A stretch of DNA of 64,000 bases from Sphingomonadales bacterium UBA6157 (lineage in GTDB: Bacteria; Pseudomonadota; Alphaproteobacteria; Sphingomonadales; Sphingomonadaceae): positions 68,331 to 132,330 of the forward strand of contig DIUN01000007.1 of the NCBI GenBank assembly GCA_002423025.1, written 5' to 3'. The notes beneath the pieces were generated by a model that was given only the letters and a program-made list of their open reading frames with translations, was not told the DNA's origin and did no database searches. A program made the position numbers and the translations under genes. Of this stretch, positions 7,748-15,893 are shown piece by piece (positions within the stretch are counted from its first letter, which is position 1; every line of letters starts with the position of its first letter).

Positions 7748-8658
7748 GCTGGTTCGATCGGCTCAAGTCAGGCCTCACCCGTTCCACCGCCAAGCTGGGA
7801 GACAGCCTGGCCGGGCTCGCCACCGGCGCGCTGCCGCTGGATGAAGAGCGGCTCGACGAGATCGAGGAGGCGCTCATCTCTGCCGATCTCGGCCCTGCCG
7901 TAGCGGCCCGAATCCGCAACCGGTTGGCTGATGCGAAGTTCGCCAAGGGGATCGATGAAGCCGGCCTCAAGGCCGCCGTCGCTGCCGAAGTCGCCGCTGT
8001 CCTGGCGCCGGTGGCAAAGCCGCTCAGCGTCACCGCCTTTCCGCGCCCGCATGTCATCCTGGTTGTCGGCGTCAACGGCGCCGGCAAGACCACGACGATC
8101 GCCAAGCTCGCCCGCCGCTTCACCGAGGCGGACTATACGGTGATGCTGGCAGCGGGAGACACCTTCCGCGCCGCCGCCATCGAGCAGCTGAAGATCTGGG
8201 GCGCCCGCATCGGCGTTCCGGTCGTGTCCGGCGAGCAGGGCGCCGATGCGCCGGGGCTGGCCTATGAGGCGCTCAAGCAGGCGCGCGAGGCCGGCACCGA
8301 CGTGCTGATCATCGATACCGCCGGTCGCCTGCAGAACAAGGCCGGGCTGATGGACGAACTGGCCAAGATGCGCCGTGTCATCCAGAAGCTCAGCCCGGCT
8401 GCGCCGCATGATACAGTGCTGGTGCTCGATGCCACCACCGGCCAGAACGCGCTCAACCAGATCGAGGTGTTTCGCGATGTCGCGAGGATCACCGGGCTGG
8501 TGATGACCAAACTCGATGGCTCGGCGCGCGGTGGCGTGCTGATCGCCGCGGCGGAGCGCTTCGGCCTGCCCATCCACGCCGTGGGCGTTGGCGAAGGCAT
8601 GGATGACCTGCGCCCGTTCGAGGCGGAAGAATTCAGCAAGGCGCTGGCCGGGCTCTAA
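7744..8658 (+). CDS. ftsY: Signal recognition particle receptor FtsY
   Basis: A 304-residue SRP receptor GTPase docking ribosome-SRP complexes at the membrane. The NG domain is complete: G1 GVNGAGKTTTIAKLA, DTFRAAAIEQL, DTAGRLQNK, TKLDGSARGG and the C-terminal GVGEGMDDLRPF. The protein lacks the long acidic A-domain of E. coli FtsY and starts almost at the N-domain, as is common in alphaproteobacteria. It is translationally coupled to dapF. A family-1 palindrome begins 2 bases after the stop and may act as its terminator. Confidence 0.97.
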   Translation: MSWFDRLKSGLTRSTAKLGDSLAGLATGALPLDEERLDEIEEALISADLGPAVAARIRNRLADAKFAKGIDEAGLKAAVAAEVAAVLAPVAKPLSVTAFPRPHVILVVGVNGAGKTTTIAKLARRFTEADYTVMLAAGDTFRAAAIEQLKIWGARIGVPVVSGEQGADAPGLAYEALKQAREAGTDVLIIDTAGRLQNKAGLMDELAKMRRVIQKLSPAAPHDTVLVLDATTGQNALNQIEVFRDVARITGLVMTKLDGSARGGVLIAAAERFGLPIHAVGVGEGMDDLRPFEAEEFSKALAGL

Positions 8659-8659
8659 G

Positions 8660-8724
8660 CCCCCTCGCCCGCTTGCGGGAGAGGCGAGAGACGCGCCGCT
8701 TGGCGCGGCCCGAGTGAGGGTGTT
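8660..8724 (+). repeat. Dispersed palindromic repeat, family 1
   Basis: Same core palindrome (GCCCGC-TT-GCGGGAGAGGCGAGAG) and second small stem as the copy at 1892-1958, ending in GAGTGAGGGTGTTC and a T-run. It begins immediately after the ftsY stop codon and is well placed to act as a rho-independent terminator. Confidence 0.8.
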
Positions 8725-8857
8725 CTTTTTGCTCCCACTTCGCAGGTCGGCAGTTCTGCGCGGTGCATCGTACATCTTGCATACAGGCCGATTTTGGTCT
8801 CATTTGCACGTAACTGTGTTTCACGGTTCACAGGCCCAATCTCCCGGAGATCTCCCC

Positions 8858-9301
8858 ATGCTCAGCAAGTCCCTCCTCGCCATCGCGCTCCTGGCTGTCG
8901 CCCTGCCCGTCGCGGCCCAGGCGCCCGGCCCCATCGAGCAGCGCAAGGCGATGATGAAGCAGAACGGCAAGGACGCGAAGGCCGGTGGCGACATGGCCAA
9001 GGGCGCAGTGCCTTTCGATGCCGGCAAGGCCAAGATGGTGTTCTCGGGCATGCATGATGTCGCGATGAAATACGGCACGCTGTTCCCAGCCAACAGCAAG
9101 ACCGGTGGCGAGACGGAAGCCGCCCCCGCCATCTGGACCAAGCCGGCCGAGTTCCAGGCCGCCGTCAGCAAGTTCCAGAAGGACACGATGGCCGCCCTGG
9201 CTGCCAACCCGCAGACGCTGGAAGCCTTCCGCGTCCAGTTCGGCGCCGTCACCGCCAACTGCAAGAGCTGCCACGAGGCCTTCCGCATCAAGAAGGACTA
9301 A
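8858..9301 (+). CDS. Cytochrome c' (class II c-type cytochrome)
   Basis: A 147-residue periplasmic protein. A Sec signal peptide (SLLAIALLAVALPVAAQA) is followed by a four-helix-bundle-like sequence. The single haem site CKSCHEAFR lies near the C-terminus, the hallmark of cytochromes c'. Such proteins bind NO or pass electrons; the partner is unknown. The ATG at 8858 follows CGGAGA. It is followed 12 bases later by a di-haem cytochrome gene, and the pair is likely an operon. Confidence 0.92.
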   Translation: MLSKSLLAIALLAVALPVAAQAPGPIEQRKAMMKQNGKDAKAGGDMAKGAVPFDAGKAKMVFSGMHDVAMKYGTLFPANSKTGGETEAAPAIWTKPAEFQAAVSKFQKDTMAALAANPQTLEAFRVQFGAVTANCKSCHEAFRIKKD

Positions 9302-9313
9302 GCAGTCGCGCTG

Positions 9314-10246
9314 ATGAAAAAGCCGCTGCGTTTTGGCCTTGTTGCTGTCGTGCTGGGCGCGGCGGGCTTCCTCGCGCTCACCATGCCGCAACGCCTGCCT
9401 GCTGCCGCCATCGCGGCGGAGGGCTCGGGCGTGGCGGCGCGGGGGGAGCGCATCTTCTGGGCCGGCGGTTGTGCCTCCTGCCATGCCGCCAAGGGCGCCA
9501 AGGGTGATGACCGGCTGAAGCTCGGCGGCGGCGCACCGCTCGTTACGCCGTTCGGCACCTTCCACGCGCCGAACATCTCGCCCGATCGCACCAGCGGCAT
9601 CGGCGGCTGGATCCTTGCCGATTTCGCCAACGCCATGCAGCGCGGCGTCAGCCCGGATGGCCGGCATTATTACCCGGCCTTTCCCTACACCAGCTACATC
9701 AAGATGAAGCCGGCGGACGTGGCGGACCTGTTCGCTTATCTGCAGACCCTGCCGGCCGTGACAGGGGACGCGCCGGAAAACCAGTTGCCGTTCCCGCTCA
9801 ACATCCGCCGCGGCATCGGCCTGTGGAAGCTGGCCTTCCTGGGAGACGCTGGCCCCGCCCTTCCGCTGCCCGCCAGCGCCACCCCGGAGCAGCGCGCCGG
9901 CCAATATCTGGTGGAAGGCCCCGGCCATTGCGCCCAGTGCCACACCCCGCGCACGCTCGGCGGTGCCGGCGGGCTGGACACCACCCGCTGGCTCGCCGGC
10001 GCCCCGGATGCGGAGGGCGAAGGCAAGGTGCCCAACATCACCCCGCACAAGGATGGCATCGGCAGCTGGTCCGCCGGCGAAATCGCCGATTATCTCGAAA
10101 CCGGCTTCACGCCCGATTATGACAGCGTCGGCGGCAGCATGGTCGATGTGCAGCGCAACATGGCACAACTGACCAAGGCGGACCGGGCAGCGATTGCGGC
10201 GTATCTGAAGGCGGTTCCGGCTGTCGCCAAGGTGGCTGCCGAATAG
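9314..10246 (+). CDS. Membrane-anchored or exported di-haem cytochrome c
   Basis: A 310-residue protein with an N-terminal hydrophobic segment (RFGLVAVVLGAAGFLALTM) and two class-I haem sites, CASCHAAKG near residue 52 and CAQCHTPRT near residue 206. Each is followed by distal-ligand regions typical of the di-haem cytochromes that serve dehydrogenases (MQRGVSPDGRHYYPAFPY; NITPHKDGIGSWS). It likely forms an electron-transfer pair with the preceding cytochrome c'. No dehydrogenase subunit is adjacent, so the electron donor is unknown. Confidence 0.9.
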   Translation: MKKPLRFGLVAVVLGAAGFLALTMPQRLPAAAIAAEGSGVAARGERIFWAGGCASCHAAKGAKGDDRLKLGGGAPLVTPFGTFHAPNISPDRTSGIGGWILADFANAMQRGVSPDGRHYYPAFPYTSYIKMKPADVADLFAYLQTLPAVTGDAPENQLPFPLNIRRGIGLWKLAFLGDAGPALPLPASATPEQRAGQYLVEGPGHCAQCHTPRTLGGAGGLDTTRWLAGAPDAEGEGKVPNITPHKDGIGSWSAGEIADYLETGFTPDYDSVGGSMVDVQRNMAQLTKADRAAIAAYLKAVPAVAKVAAE

Positions 10247-10247
10247 C

Positions 10248-10276
10248 TTGCCCAGTGTATGACAAAGTCATATAAA
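10248..10276 (+). promoter_or_regulatory. Candidate sigma-70-type promoter of parDE
   Basis: TTGCCC (10248-10253), a 17-base spacer, then TATAAA (10271-10276). The parD ATG is 7 bases after the -10 box, which implies a very short or leaderless transcript. The spacer contains a palindrome (10258-10272). Read directly from sequence; activity is inferred. Confidence 0.6.
10258..10272. promoter_or_regulatory. Candidate ParD operator palindrome
   Basis: TATGAC-AAA-GTCATA is a perfect 6-base inverted repeat lying between the -35 and -10 boxes of the parDE promoter. ParD-type ribbon-helix-helix antitoxins repress their own operons by binding such sites; binding here is inference. Confidence 0.55.
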
Positions 10277-10283
10277 TTGCGGC

Positions 10284-10559
10284 ATGGCGACACGCGCAAA
10301 CAGACCCGTAACTGTTACTCTGGGGGAATTGGCCGCCAAGGCAGAGGCGCGCGTCCAATCCGGCGCTTATTCCTCGGTCAGTGAAGTCCTCCGCGCTGGC
10401 CTGCGCGCTTTGGACCGCGAGGAATCAGCTCTCGACGCCATATTGAGAGCCCGGGTGGAAGAAGCGCTCGCTGATGACGGTCCGGCGGTATCGCTCGATG
10501 GTGGCTTTGCACAGGTGCGCCAGCACATGGCCCGCAGCAAGGCCCTGCGTGGCATTTGA
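10284..10559 (+). CDS. parD: ParD-type antitoxin (ribbon-helix-helix)
   Basis: A 91-residue protein with the ParD layout. An N-terminal ribbon-helix-helix (PVTVTLGELAAKAEARVQSG, then YSSVSEVLRAGLRALDREE) binds DNA; a disordered C-terminal part would wrap the toxin. It is followed, with an 11-base overlap, by the toxin gene, as usual for type II modules. A promoter with a palindromic operator precedes it by a few bases. The module sits between the cytochrome genes and the SRP operon. Confidence 0.88.
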   Translation: MATRANRPVTVTLGELAAKAEARVQSGAYSSVSEVLRAGLRALDREESALDAILRARVEEALADDGPAVSLDGGFAQVRQHMARSKALRGI

Positions 10560-10872
10560 AGTCACCCTCAGCAACCGTGCCATTAAAGATTTGAGCGAGT
10601 TAGGCGACTATATTGCCGACCGCGCTGGCTTTGAAATCGCCGAAGCCTATATTTCTCGCATCGAAGACAGTTGCAGGGCGCTGTGTGATTTTCCCATGCG
10701 CGGTTCCCCGCGCGACGATCTGGTCCCCGGCCTTCGCACCGTCTCGTTTGAGCGCCGGGCCACCATCGCCTATATGGTGCAGGGACGTTACGTTCGCATC
10801 ATGCGCGTTCTGCATCATGGCCGGGATGCGGGCGAAGTGTTCAGCCAGGGCACGACCTCCGTCAAACCTTGA
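10549..10872 (+). CDS. parE: ParE-type toxin (RelE/ParE superfamily)
   Basis: A 107-residue toxin read from a GTG at 10549 that overlaps the parD stop by 11 bases (AAGG 5 bases upstream). The RelE/ParE fold is indicated by VTLSNRAIKDLSELGDYIAD, the FPMRGSPRDDLVPGLRTV strand with its Arg, and the C-terminal YVRIMRVLHHGRD. ParE relatives poison DNA gyrase; the target here is inferred from the family. All key regions are present, so the toxin is probably intact. Confidence 0.87.
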   Translation: MAFEVTLSNRAIKDLSELGDYIADRAGFEIAEAYISRIEDSCRALCDFPMRGSPRDDLVPGLRTVSFERRATIAYMVQGRYVRIMRVLHHGRDAGEVFSQGTTSVKP

Positions 10873-10937
10873 CACCCCCCCTCCCCCCGCTTATGCGCTA
10901 CCAAGTCCCCAAACGGGGGGCGCGCGTCCATGGATGC

Positions 10938-10969
10938 ACGCCGGCCGGCGAGTTTTCGCCCGCCGGCGT
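10938..10969. promoter_or_regulatory. Hairpin upstream of ffh
   Basis: ACGCCGGC (10938-10945) pairs perfectly with GCCGGCGT (10962-10969) around an internally semi-complementary loop. It ends 40 bases before the ffh start. There is no T-run, so it may be a weak terminator for parDE or part of the ffh leader. Confidence 0.4.
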
Positions 10970-11009
10970 AATTTCGTTTGGAGGCAGGTAACGTCAGGAC
11001 CGCACGCTT

Positions 11010-12422
11010 TTGTTCGATAGCCTTTCAGAACGCCTTGGTAGCGTCTTCGAGAAACTCCGCGGGCGCGGTGCGCTCAGCGAGCTCGATGTGCGTGCTGCCA
11101 TGCGCGAGGTTCGCATCGCGCTGCTCGAGGCCGATGTTGCCCTGCCCGTCGTCAAGGATTTCATCGACAACGTCACGGCCCGCGCCATTGGTGCCGAGGT
11201 CATCCGCTCCGTTACGCCCGGCCAACAGGTCGTCAAGATCGTCAATGATGCGCTCGTCGAGCTGCTCGGCGGCGAGGCCGAGGGGCTTAAGCTCGATGTA
11301 ACGCCGCCCGCCGTCGTCATGATGGTCGGCCTGCAGGGCTCGGGCAAGACGACCACGACGGCCAAGCTCGCCAAGTTCCTCACCGAGAAACAGGGCAAGA
11401 AGGTCCTGATGGCGTCGCTCGATGTCGCCCGCCCGGCGGCACAGGAGCAGCTGCGCGTGCTCGGCGAGCAGACCGGCGTTGCCACCCTCCCCGTCATCGC
11501 CGGCCAGCAGCCGGTGCAGATTGCCGAGCGCGCCCGCCAGGCCGGCAAGCTCCAGGGCTTTGACGTGGTGCTGCTCGATACCGCCGGCCGCCTCAATGTC
11601 GATACGGCGCTGATGGCCGAGATGGCGGCGATTTCCACGGCGACCAAGCCGGACGAAATCCTGCTGGTCGTCGATGCGCTCACCGGGCAGGACGCGGTGA
11701 ACGTCGCCAGCGCCTTCAAGGCGGAAGTGCCGCTGACCGGCGTGGTGCTCACCCGCATGGATGGCGATGCCCGTGGCGGTGCGGCGCTCTCGATGCGTGC
11801 CGTCACCGAGCGGCCGATCAAGTTTGCCGGCACCGGCGAGAAGCTCGATGCGCTTGAGGCGTTCGATCCGCAGCGCGTCGCCGGCCGCATCCTCGGCATG
11901 GGCGACATTGTCGGCCTCGTCGAGCGCGCCGCAGCCAACATCGAGCAGGAAGATGCCGAGAAGCTCGCCGCCAAGCTGGCCAAGGGCCAGTTCGACATGG
12001 AGGACCTTCGCGGCCAGCTGCGCCAGATGAAGGCGATGGGCGGCCTTGGCGCGCTGGCGGGCATGATCCCCGGCATGGCCCAGGCCAAGAAGGCCATGGA
12101 AAACGGCGCCATGGACGAGCGCATCCTCGGCCGCATGGAGGCTGTCATCAGCTCGATGACCCCCAAGGAGCGCGCCAAGCCCGAGATTCTCACCGCCAAG
12201 CGCAAGATCCGCATCGCCAAGGGCGCCGGCACCACGGTGCAGGAGGTCAACAAGGTCATCAAGATGCAGATGGACATGGCCACGGCCATGAAGAAGCTGC
12301 GCAAGATGGGCGGCATGAAGGGCATGGCCGCGATGATGGCCAAGATGGGCGGCCCCAACCCGATGGGCGGCGCCGGCGGCGGCCTCGCCGGGCTGCTCGG
12401 CGGCAACAAGTTCAAACGATAA
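11010..12422 (+). CDS. ffh: Signal recognition particle protein Ffh
   Basis: A 470-residue SRP54 GTPase, full length. The start is a TTG at 11010, giving the family-typical N-terminus FDSLSERLGSVFEKLRGRG; no ATG or GTG lies nearby in frame, and the ribosome binding site is weak (AGGA at 10995). G-motifs: GLQGSGKTTTTAKLA, DVARPAAQEQLRVL, DTAGRLNVDTALM, TRMDGDARGGAALS. The C-terminal M domain is methionine-rich and ends in a Gly-Met tail. It heads the classic ffh-rpsP-rimM-trmD-rplS cluster. Confidence 0.97.
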   Translation: MFDSLSERLGSVFEKLRGRGALSELDVRAAMREVRIALLEADVALPVVKDFIDNVTARAIGAEVIRSVTPGQQVVKIVNDALVELLGGEAEGLKLDVTPPAVVMMVGLQGSGKTTTTAKLAKFLTEKQGKKVLMASLDVARPAAQEQLRVLGEQTGVATLPVIAGQQPVQIAERARQAGKLQGFDVVLLDTAGRLNVDTALMAEMAAISTATKPDEILLVVDALTGQDAVNVASAFKAEVPLTGVVLTRMDGDARGGAALSMRAVTERPIKFAGTGEKLDALEAFDPQRVAGRILGMGDIVGLVERAAANIEQEDAEKLAAKLAKGQFDMEDLRGQLRQMKAMGGLGALAGMIPGMAQAKKAMENGAMDERILGRMEAVISSMTPKERAKPEILTAKRKIRIAKGAGTTVQEVNKVIKMQMDMATAMKKLRKMGGMKGMAAMMAKMGGPNPMGGAGGGLAGLLGGNKFKR

Positions 12423-12459
12423 ACCGCAAACTCAAGATTTAACGAAGGAAGACAGAGAC

Positions 12460-12972
12460 ATGGCACTGGCAATTCGCCTCGCGCGCGGCGGCATGAAGAA
12501 GCGCCCTTATTATCGCATCATCGTCACGGACGCCCGCAACGCGCGTGACGGCAAGTTCCTGGAGAAGATCGGCACCTACAACCCGCTGCTCCCCAAGGAT
12601 TCCGCCGAGCGCGTCAAGCTGGATACCGAGCGCGCCGCCCATTGGCTGAGCGTTGGCGCCCAGCCTTCGGATCGCGTTGCCCGCTTCCTCGATGCCGCCG
12701 GTGTCCGCACCCGCGCCGCCCGCGTCAACCTCAAGAAGGGTGAGCCGGGCGACAAGGCCAAGGAGCGCGCCGAGCTCGCCAAGCAGAAGGAAGAGGAAGC
12801 TGCTGCAGCCGCTGCCGCCGCCGTGATCGCTGCTGCCGAAGCCGCTGAAGCTGCTGCTGCCGCCGCTGCTGCCCCGGCCGAAGAAGCCCCGGTTGAAGAG
12901 GCTGCTGCCGAAGCGCCTGCTGAAGAAGCGGCCGCCGAGGAAGCTCCTGCCGCTGAAGAGCCGCAGGCCTGA
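12460..12972 (+). CDS. rpsP: 30S ribosomal protein S16 with long Ala/Glu-rich tail
   Basis: The first 90 or so residues are canonical S16 (ALAIRLARGGMKKRPYYRII, then RDGKFLEKIGTYNPLL). Typical S16 is 80-90 residues long, but this one has 170. From about residue 105 a low-complexity extension of KEEEAAAAAAAAVIAAAEA and repeated PAEEA/APAEEAA units runs to the end. It has an AAGGAAG ribosome binding site. The extension is likely an exposed helix or disordered tail; similar tails are seen in other alphaproteobacterial S16 proteins, but their function is unclear. Confidence 0.96.
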   Translation: MALAIRLARGGMKKRPYYRIIVTDARNARDGKFLEKIGTYNPLLPKDSAERVKLDTERAAHWLSVGAQPSDRVARFLDAAGVRTRAARVNLKKGEPGDKAKERAELAKQKEEEAAAAAAAAVIAAAEAAEAAAAAAAAPAEEAPVEEAAAEAPAEEAAAEEAPAAEEPQA

Positions 12973-12980
12973 GCCATGCA

Positions 12981-13010
12981 GCCCCGCCATCACCAACCTG
13001 ATGGCGGGGC
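12981..13010. promoter_or_regulatory. Strong hairpin between rpsP and rimM
   Basis: Two perfectly complementary 12-base arms (12981-12992 GCCCCGCCATCA; 12999-13010) enclose the six-base loop CCAACC. No T-run follows, and the rimM ATG begins 10 bases after the stem. It could be an attenuator, an RNA-stability element setting the ratio of S16 to the enzymes, or a translational regulator of rimM. Confidence 0.7.
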
Positions 13011-13019
13011 AGTCTGCTC

Positions 13020-13502
13020 ATGACCAAGCCCGTCACCCTCGCTGCCGTCGCCGGCGCCCATGGCATCACCGGCGAAATGCGGCTCAAGCTGTTTGCCCAG
13101 TCGATCGAGAGCCTCTCCGCCCACAAGGCGTTCGAGGCCGGCGGGCGCACGCTCACGCTCAAATCGCTGCGGCCCGACAAGATCGGCGCTGTCGCCCGCT
13201 TCGCCGAGATCACCGATCGCACGGCGGCGGAAAAGCTGCGCGGCACGCTGCTCACCGTGCCGCGGGAGAGCCTGCCGCCGCTGGGCGAAGGCGAATACTA
13301 CCACGCCGATATCATCGGCCTCACCGTGCTCGGCCCGGATGGCGCCCCCATCGGCACTGTCGGCGGCATCGAGAATTACGGCGCCGGGGACATTCTCGAC
13401 ATCACCCTTCCCGATGGCAAATCGGTGATGGTGCCGTTCCGCCCCGATGCCGTCACCCAGCAAGCCGAGGCGCTGGTCATCGACCCCATCTGGCTTGAAT
13501 AA
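13020..13502 (+). CDS. rimM: 16S rRNA processing protein RimM
   Basis: A 160-residue two-domain ribosome assembly factor. The N-terminal RimM barrel starts VTLAAVAGAHGITGEMRLKL; the C-terminal PRC barrel includes EYYHADIIGLTVLGPDGAPI and DILDITLPDGKSVMVPF, ending IDPIWLE. It acts in 30S head maturation, binding S19. The stop overlaps the trmD start by one base (TAATG), so translation is coupled. The strong rpsP-rimM hairpin lies just upstream. Confidence 0.95.
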   Translation: MTKPVTLAAVAGAHGITGEMRLKLFAQSIESLSAHKAFEAGGRTLTLKSLRPDKIGAVARFAEITDRTAAEKLRGTLLTVPRESLPPLGEGEYYHADIIGLTVLGPDGAPIGTVGGIENYGAGDILDITLPDGKSVMVPFRPDAVTQQAEALVIDPIWLE

Positions 13503-14233
13503 TGCCCTGGGCCGCCACCGTCCTGACGCTCTATCCCGAGATGTTCCCCGGCCCGCTCGGCCAGAGCCTGGCCGGCCGGGCGCTCGCCGAGGGCCGCTGG
13601 AGCCTCGCGGCCCATAACATCCGCGACTACGCCACGGACAAGCACCGCAGCGTCGATGATACGCCGGCCGGCGGCGGCCCCGGCATGGTGCTGCGCGCCG
13701 ATGTTGTCGCCGCTGCTTTGGACGCAAACACCACCTCCGCCCCAATAATCGCCCTCACCCCCCGTGGCCGCCCGCTCAGCCAGGCAAAAGTCCGCCAGCT
13801 TGCCGCCGGCCCCGGCGTCACGCTGCTCAGCGGCCGCTTCGAGGGTTTTGACGAGCGGCTGTTCGCCCGCCGCCCCATCGAGGAGATCTCGATCGGCGAT
13901 TACATCCTCTCCGGCGGCGAGGTAGCGGCGCTGGTGCTGCTCGATGCTTGCGTCCGCCTGCTGCCCGGTGTAATGGGCGCGCCCTTGAGCGGTGTGGAAG
14001 AAAGCTTCGAAAGCGGCCTTCTCGAGCATCCGCACTACACAAGGCCCCCCGAATGGGAAGGCCTTGCGATCCCCGAAGTGTTGCGATCGGGGGATCACGC
14101 AAAGATCGCTGCATGGCGGTCGATGCGGTCCGAACAGGACACACGGTCACGGCGACCGGACCTTTGGGAGCGCCATTCCGGCGCTTCGGGTCAGTCGCCC
14201 TCTGGCGCGCACGACAAGAAAAAGGAGGAATGA
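13502..14233 (+). CDS. trmD: tRNA (guanine-N1)-methyltransferase
   Basis: A 243-residue SPOUT methyltransferase that makes m1G37 in tRNA. Key segments: VLTLYPEMFPGPLGQSLAG at the N-terminus, DDTPAGGGPGMVLRADV, the trefoil-knot SAM site SGGEVAALVLLDACVRLLPG, and HPHYTRPPEWEG. The C-terminus carries a longer, Arg/Ser-rich tail after the usual end. It is coupled to rimM by a TAATG overlap, and its last codons contain the AAAGGAGG ribosome binding site of rplS. Confidence 0.96.
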   Translation: MPWAATVLTLYPEMFPGPLGQSLAGRALAEGRWSLAAHNIRDYATDKHRSVDDTPAGGGPGMVLRADVVAAALDANTTSAPIIALTPRGRPLSQAKVRQLAAGPGVTLLSGRFEGFDERLFARRPIEEISIGDYILSGGEVAALVLLDACVRLLPGVMGAPLSGVEESFESGLLEHPHYTRPPEWEGLAIPEVLRSGDHAKIAAWRSMRSEQDTRSRRPDLWERHSGASGQSPSGAHDKKKEE

Positions 14234-14234
14234 G

Positions 14235-14618
14235 ATGAATCTCATCCAGACTCTCGAAGCCGAACAGATTGCCAAGCTTACCGAAAAGCGTGCCATCCCC
14301 CAGTTCCGCGCCGGTGACACCCTGCGTGTCGGCGTCCGCGTTGTGGAAGGCGAGCGCACCCGCGTCCAGAATTACGAAGGCGTCTGCATCGCCCGTTCGA
14401 ACAAGGGCCTCGGCTCGTCGTTCACGGTCCGCAAGATCAGCTTCGGCGAGGGCGTCGAGCGCGTCTTCCCGCTGTATTCGCCCAGCATCGAAGCCATTGA
14501 AGTCGTGCGTCGCGGTGTCGTGCGTCGCGCCAAGCTCTATTATCTGCGCGGCCGCTCGGGCAAGTCCGCCCGCATCGTCGAGAAGCGCGAGCCCCGGATC
14601 GCCAAGCCGACGGCGTAA
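14235..14618 (+). CDS. rplS: 50S ribosomal protein L19
   Basis: A 127-residue protein of normal length. The start ATG at 14235 is one base after the trmD stop region and follows AAAGGAGG. Conserved segments: MNLIQTLEAEQIAKLTEKRA, FRAGDTLRVGVRVVEGERTR, VERVFPLYSPSIEAIEVVRR and RRAKLYYLRGRSGKSARIVE. It lies at the 30S-50S interface. A GC hairpin (14631-14667) follows 12 bases after the stop and probably ends the operon. Confidence 0.97.
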   Translation: MNLIQTLEAEQIAKLTEKRAIPQFRAGDTLRVGVRVVEGERTRVQNYEGVCIARSNKGLGSSFTVRKISFGEGVERVFPLYSPSIEAIEVVRRGVVRRAKLYYLRGRSGKSARIVEKREPRIAKPTA

Positions 14619-14630
14619 CACCAGGTTTTC

Positions 14631-14667
14631 CGGCGCGCGCGGGGCTCATCTTGCCTTGCGCGCGCCG
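14631..14667 (+). terminator. Possible terminator after rplS
   Basis: CGGCGCGCGC (14631-14640) pairs perfectly with GCGCGCGCCG (14658-14667) around a 17-base loop. There is only a weak T content afterwards, so termination efficiency is uncertain. Confidence 0.4.
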
Positions 14668-14711
14668 CAGCCTGCTTCCCCCCTGCCGCGCTCTCCCCTA
14701 AGAAGGTCGGC

Positions 14712-15166
14712 GTGATCCACCCCCTCCCCACCACCGGCGCCATCATCGATGGCCGACACCGGCTGCCCGTCCGCGTCTATTTCGAGGATACGGACCTCAC
14801 CGGCATCGTCTATCACGCCAATTACCTGCGCTACATGGAGCGCGGACGCTCCGAGATGCTGCGCCACGCCGGTGTCATCCACACCGAGATGATGGCCGCG
14901 CAAACCGGCTATTACGCCGTCCATTCCATGGCCATCACCTGGCACCGCCCGGCCCGGCTCGATGATGAGCTGCAGGTTGTCTCCCGCGTCACGCAGGTCC
15001 GCGCCGCCGCCACGCATCTCGCCCATGATGTGATGCGCGGTGATGAGCTGCTCTGCTCCGCCACGGTCACCGCCGCCTTCCTCGATATGGAGGGCCGGCC
15101 CAAGCGCCAGTCAAAGCTCTGGCACGATCGTTTCACCCTCCTCATGCAACAGGCCGCAGCAAACTA

Positions 15167-15167
<1 letters not shown>
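14712..15167 (+). CDS. ybgC: Tol-Pal-associated acyl-CoA thioesterase YbgC
   Basis: A 151-residue hot-dog-fold thioesterase. The start appears to be GTG at 14712 (AGAAGG upstream). The catalytic region FEDTDLTGIVYHANYLRYMERG contains the YbgC active-site Asp and the HANYL motif. Relatives hydrolyse acyl-CoA and are associated with phospholipid metabolism at the inner membrane. It is the first gene of the Tol-Pal operon and is coupled to tolQ by a TAATG overlap. Confidence 0.93.
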
Positions 15168-15862
<695 letters not shown>

Positions 15863-15893
15863 CCCCGGCCCGCGCGCCCGGAGCCGCCTGACC

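Noticed and set aside
10994..12472. A 492-codon minus-strand frame opposite ffh
   Set aside because: Ser/Pro/Ala-rich antisense product; ffh is certain on the plus strand.
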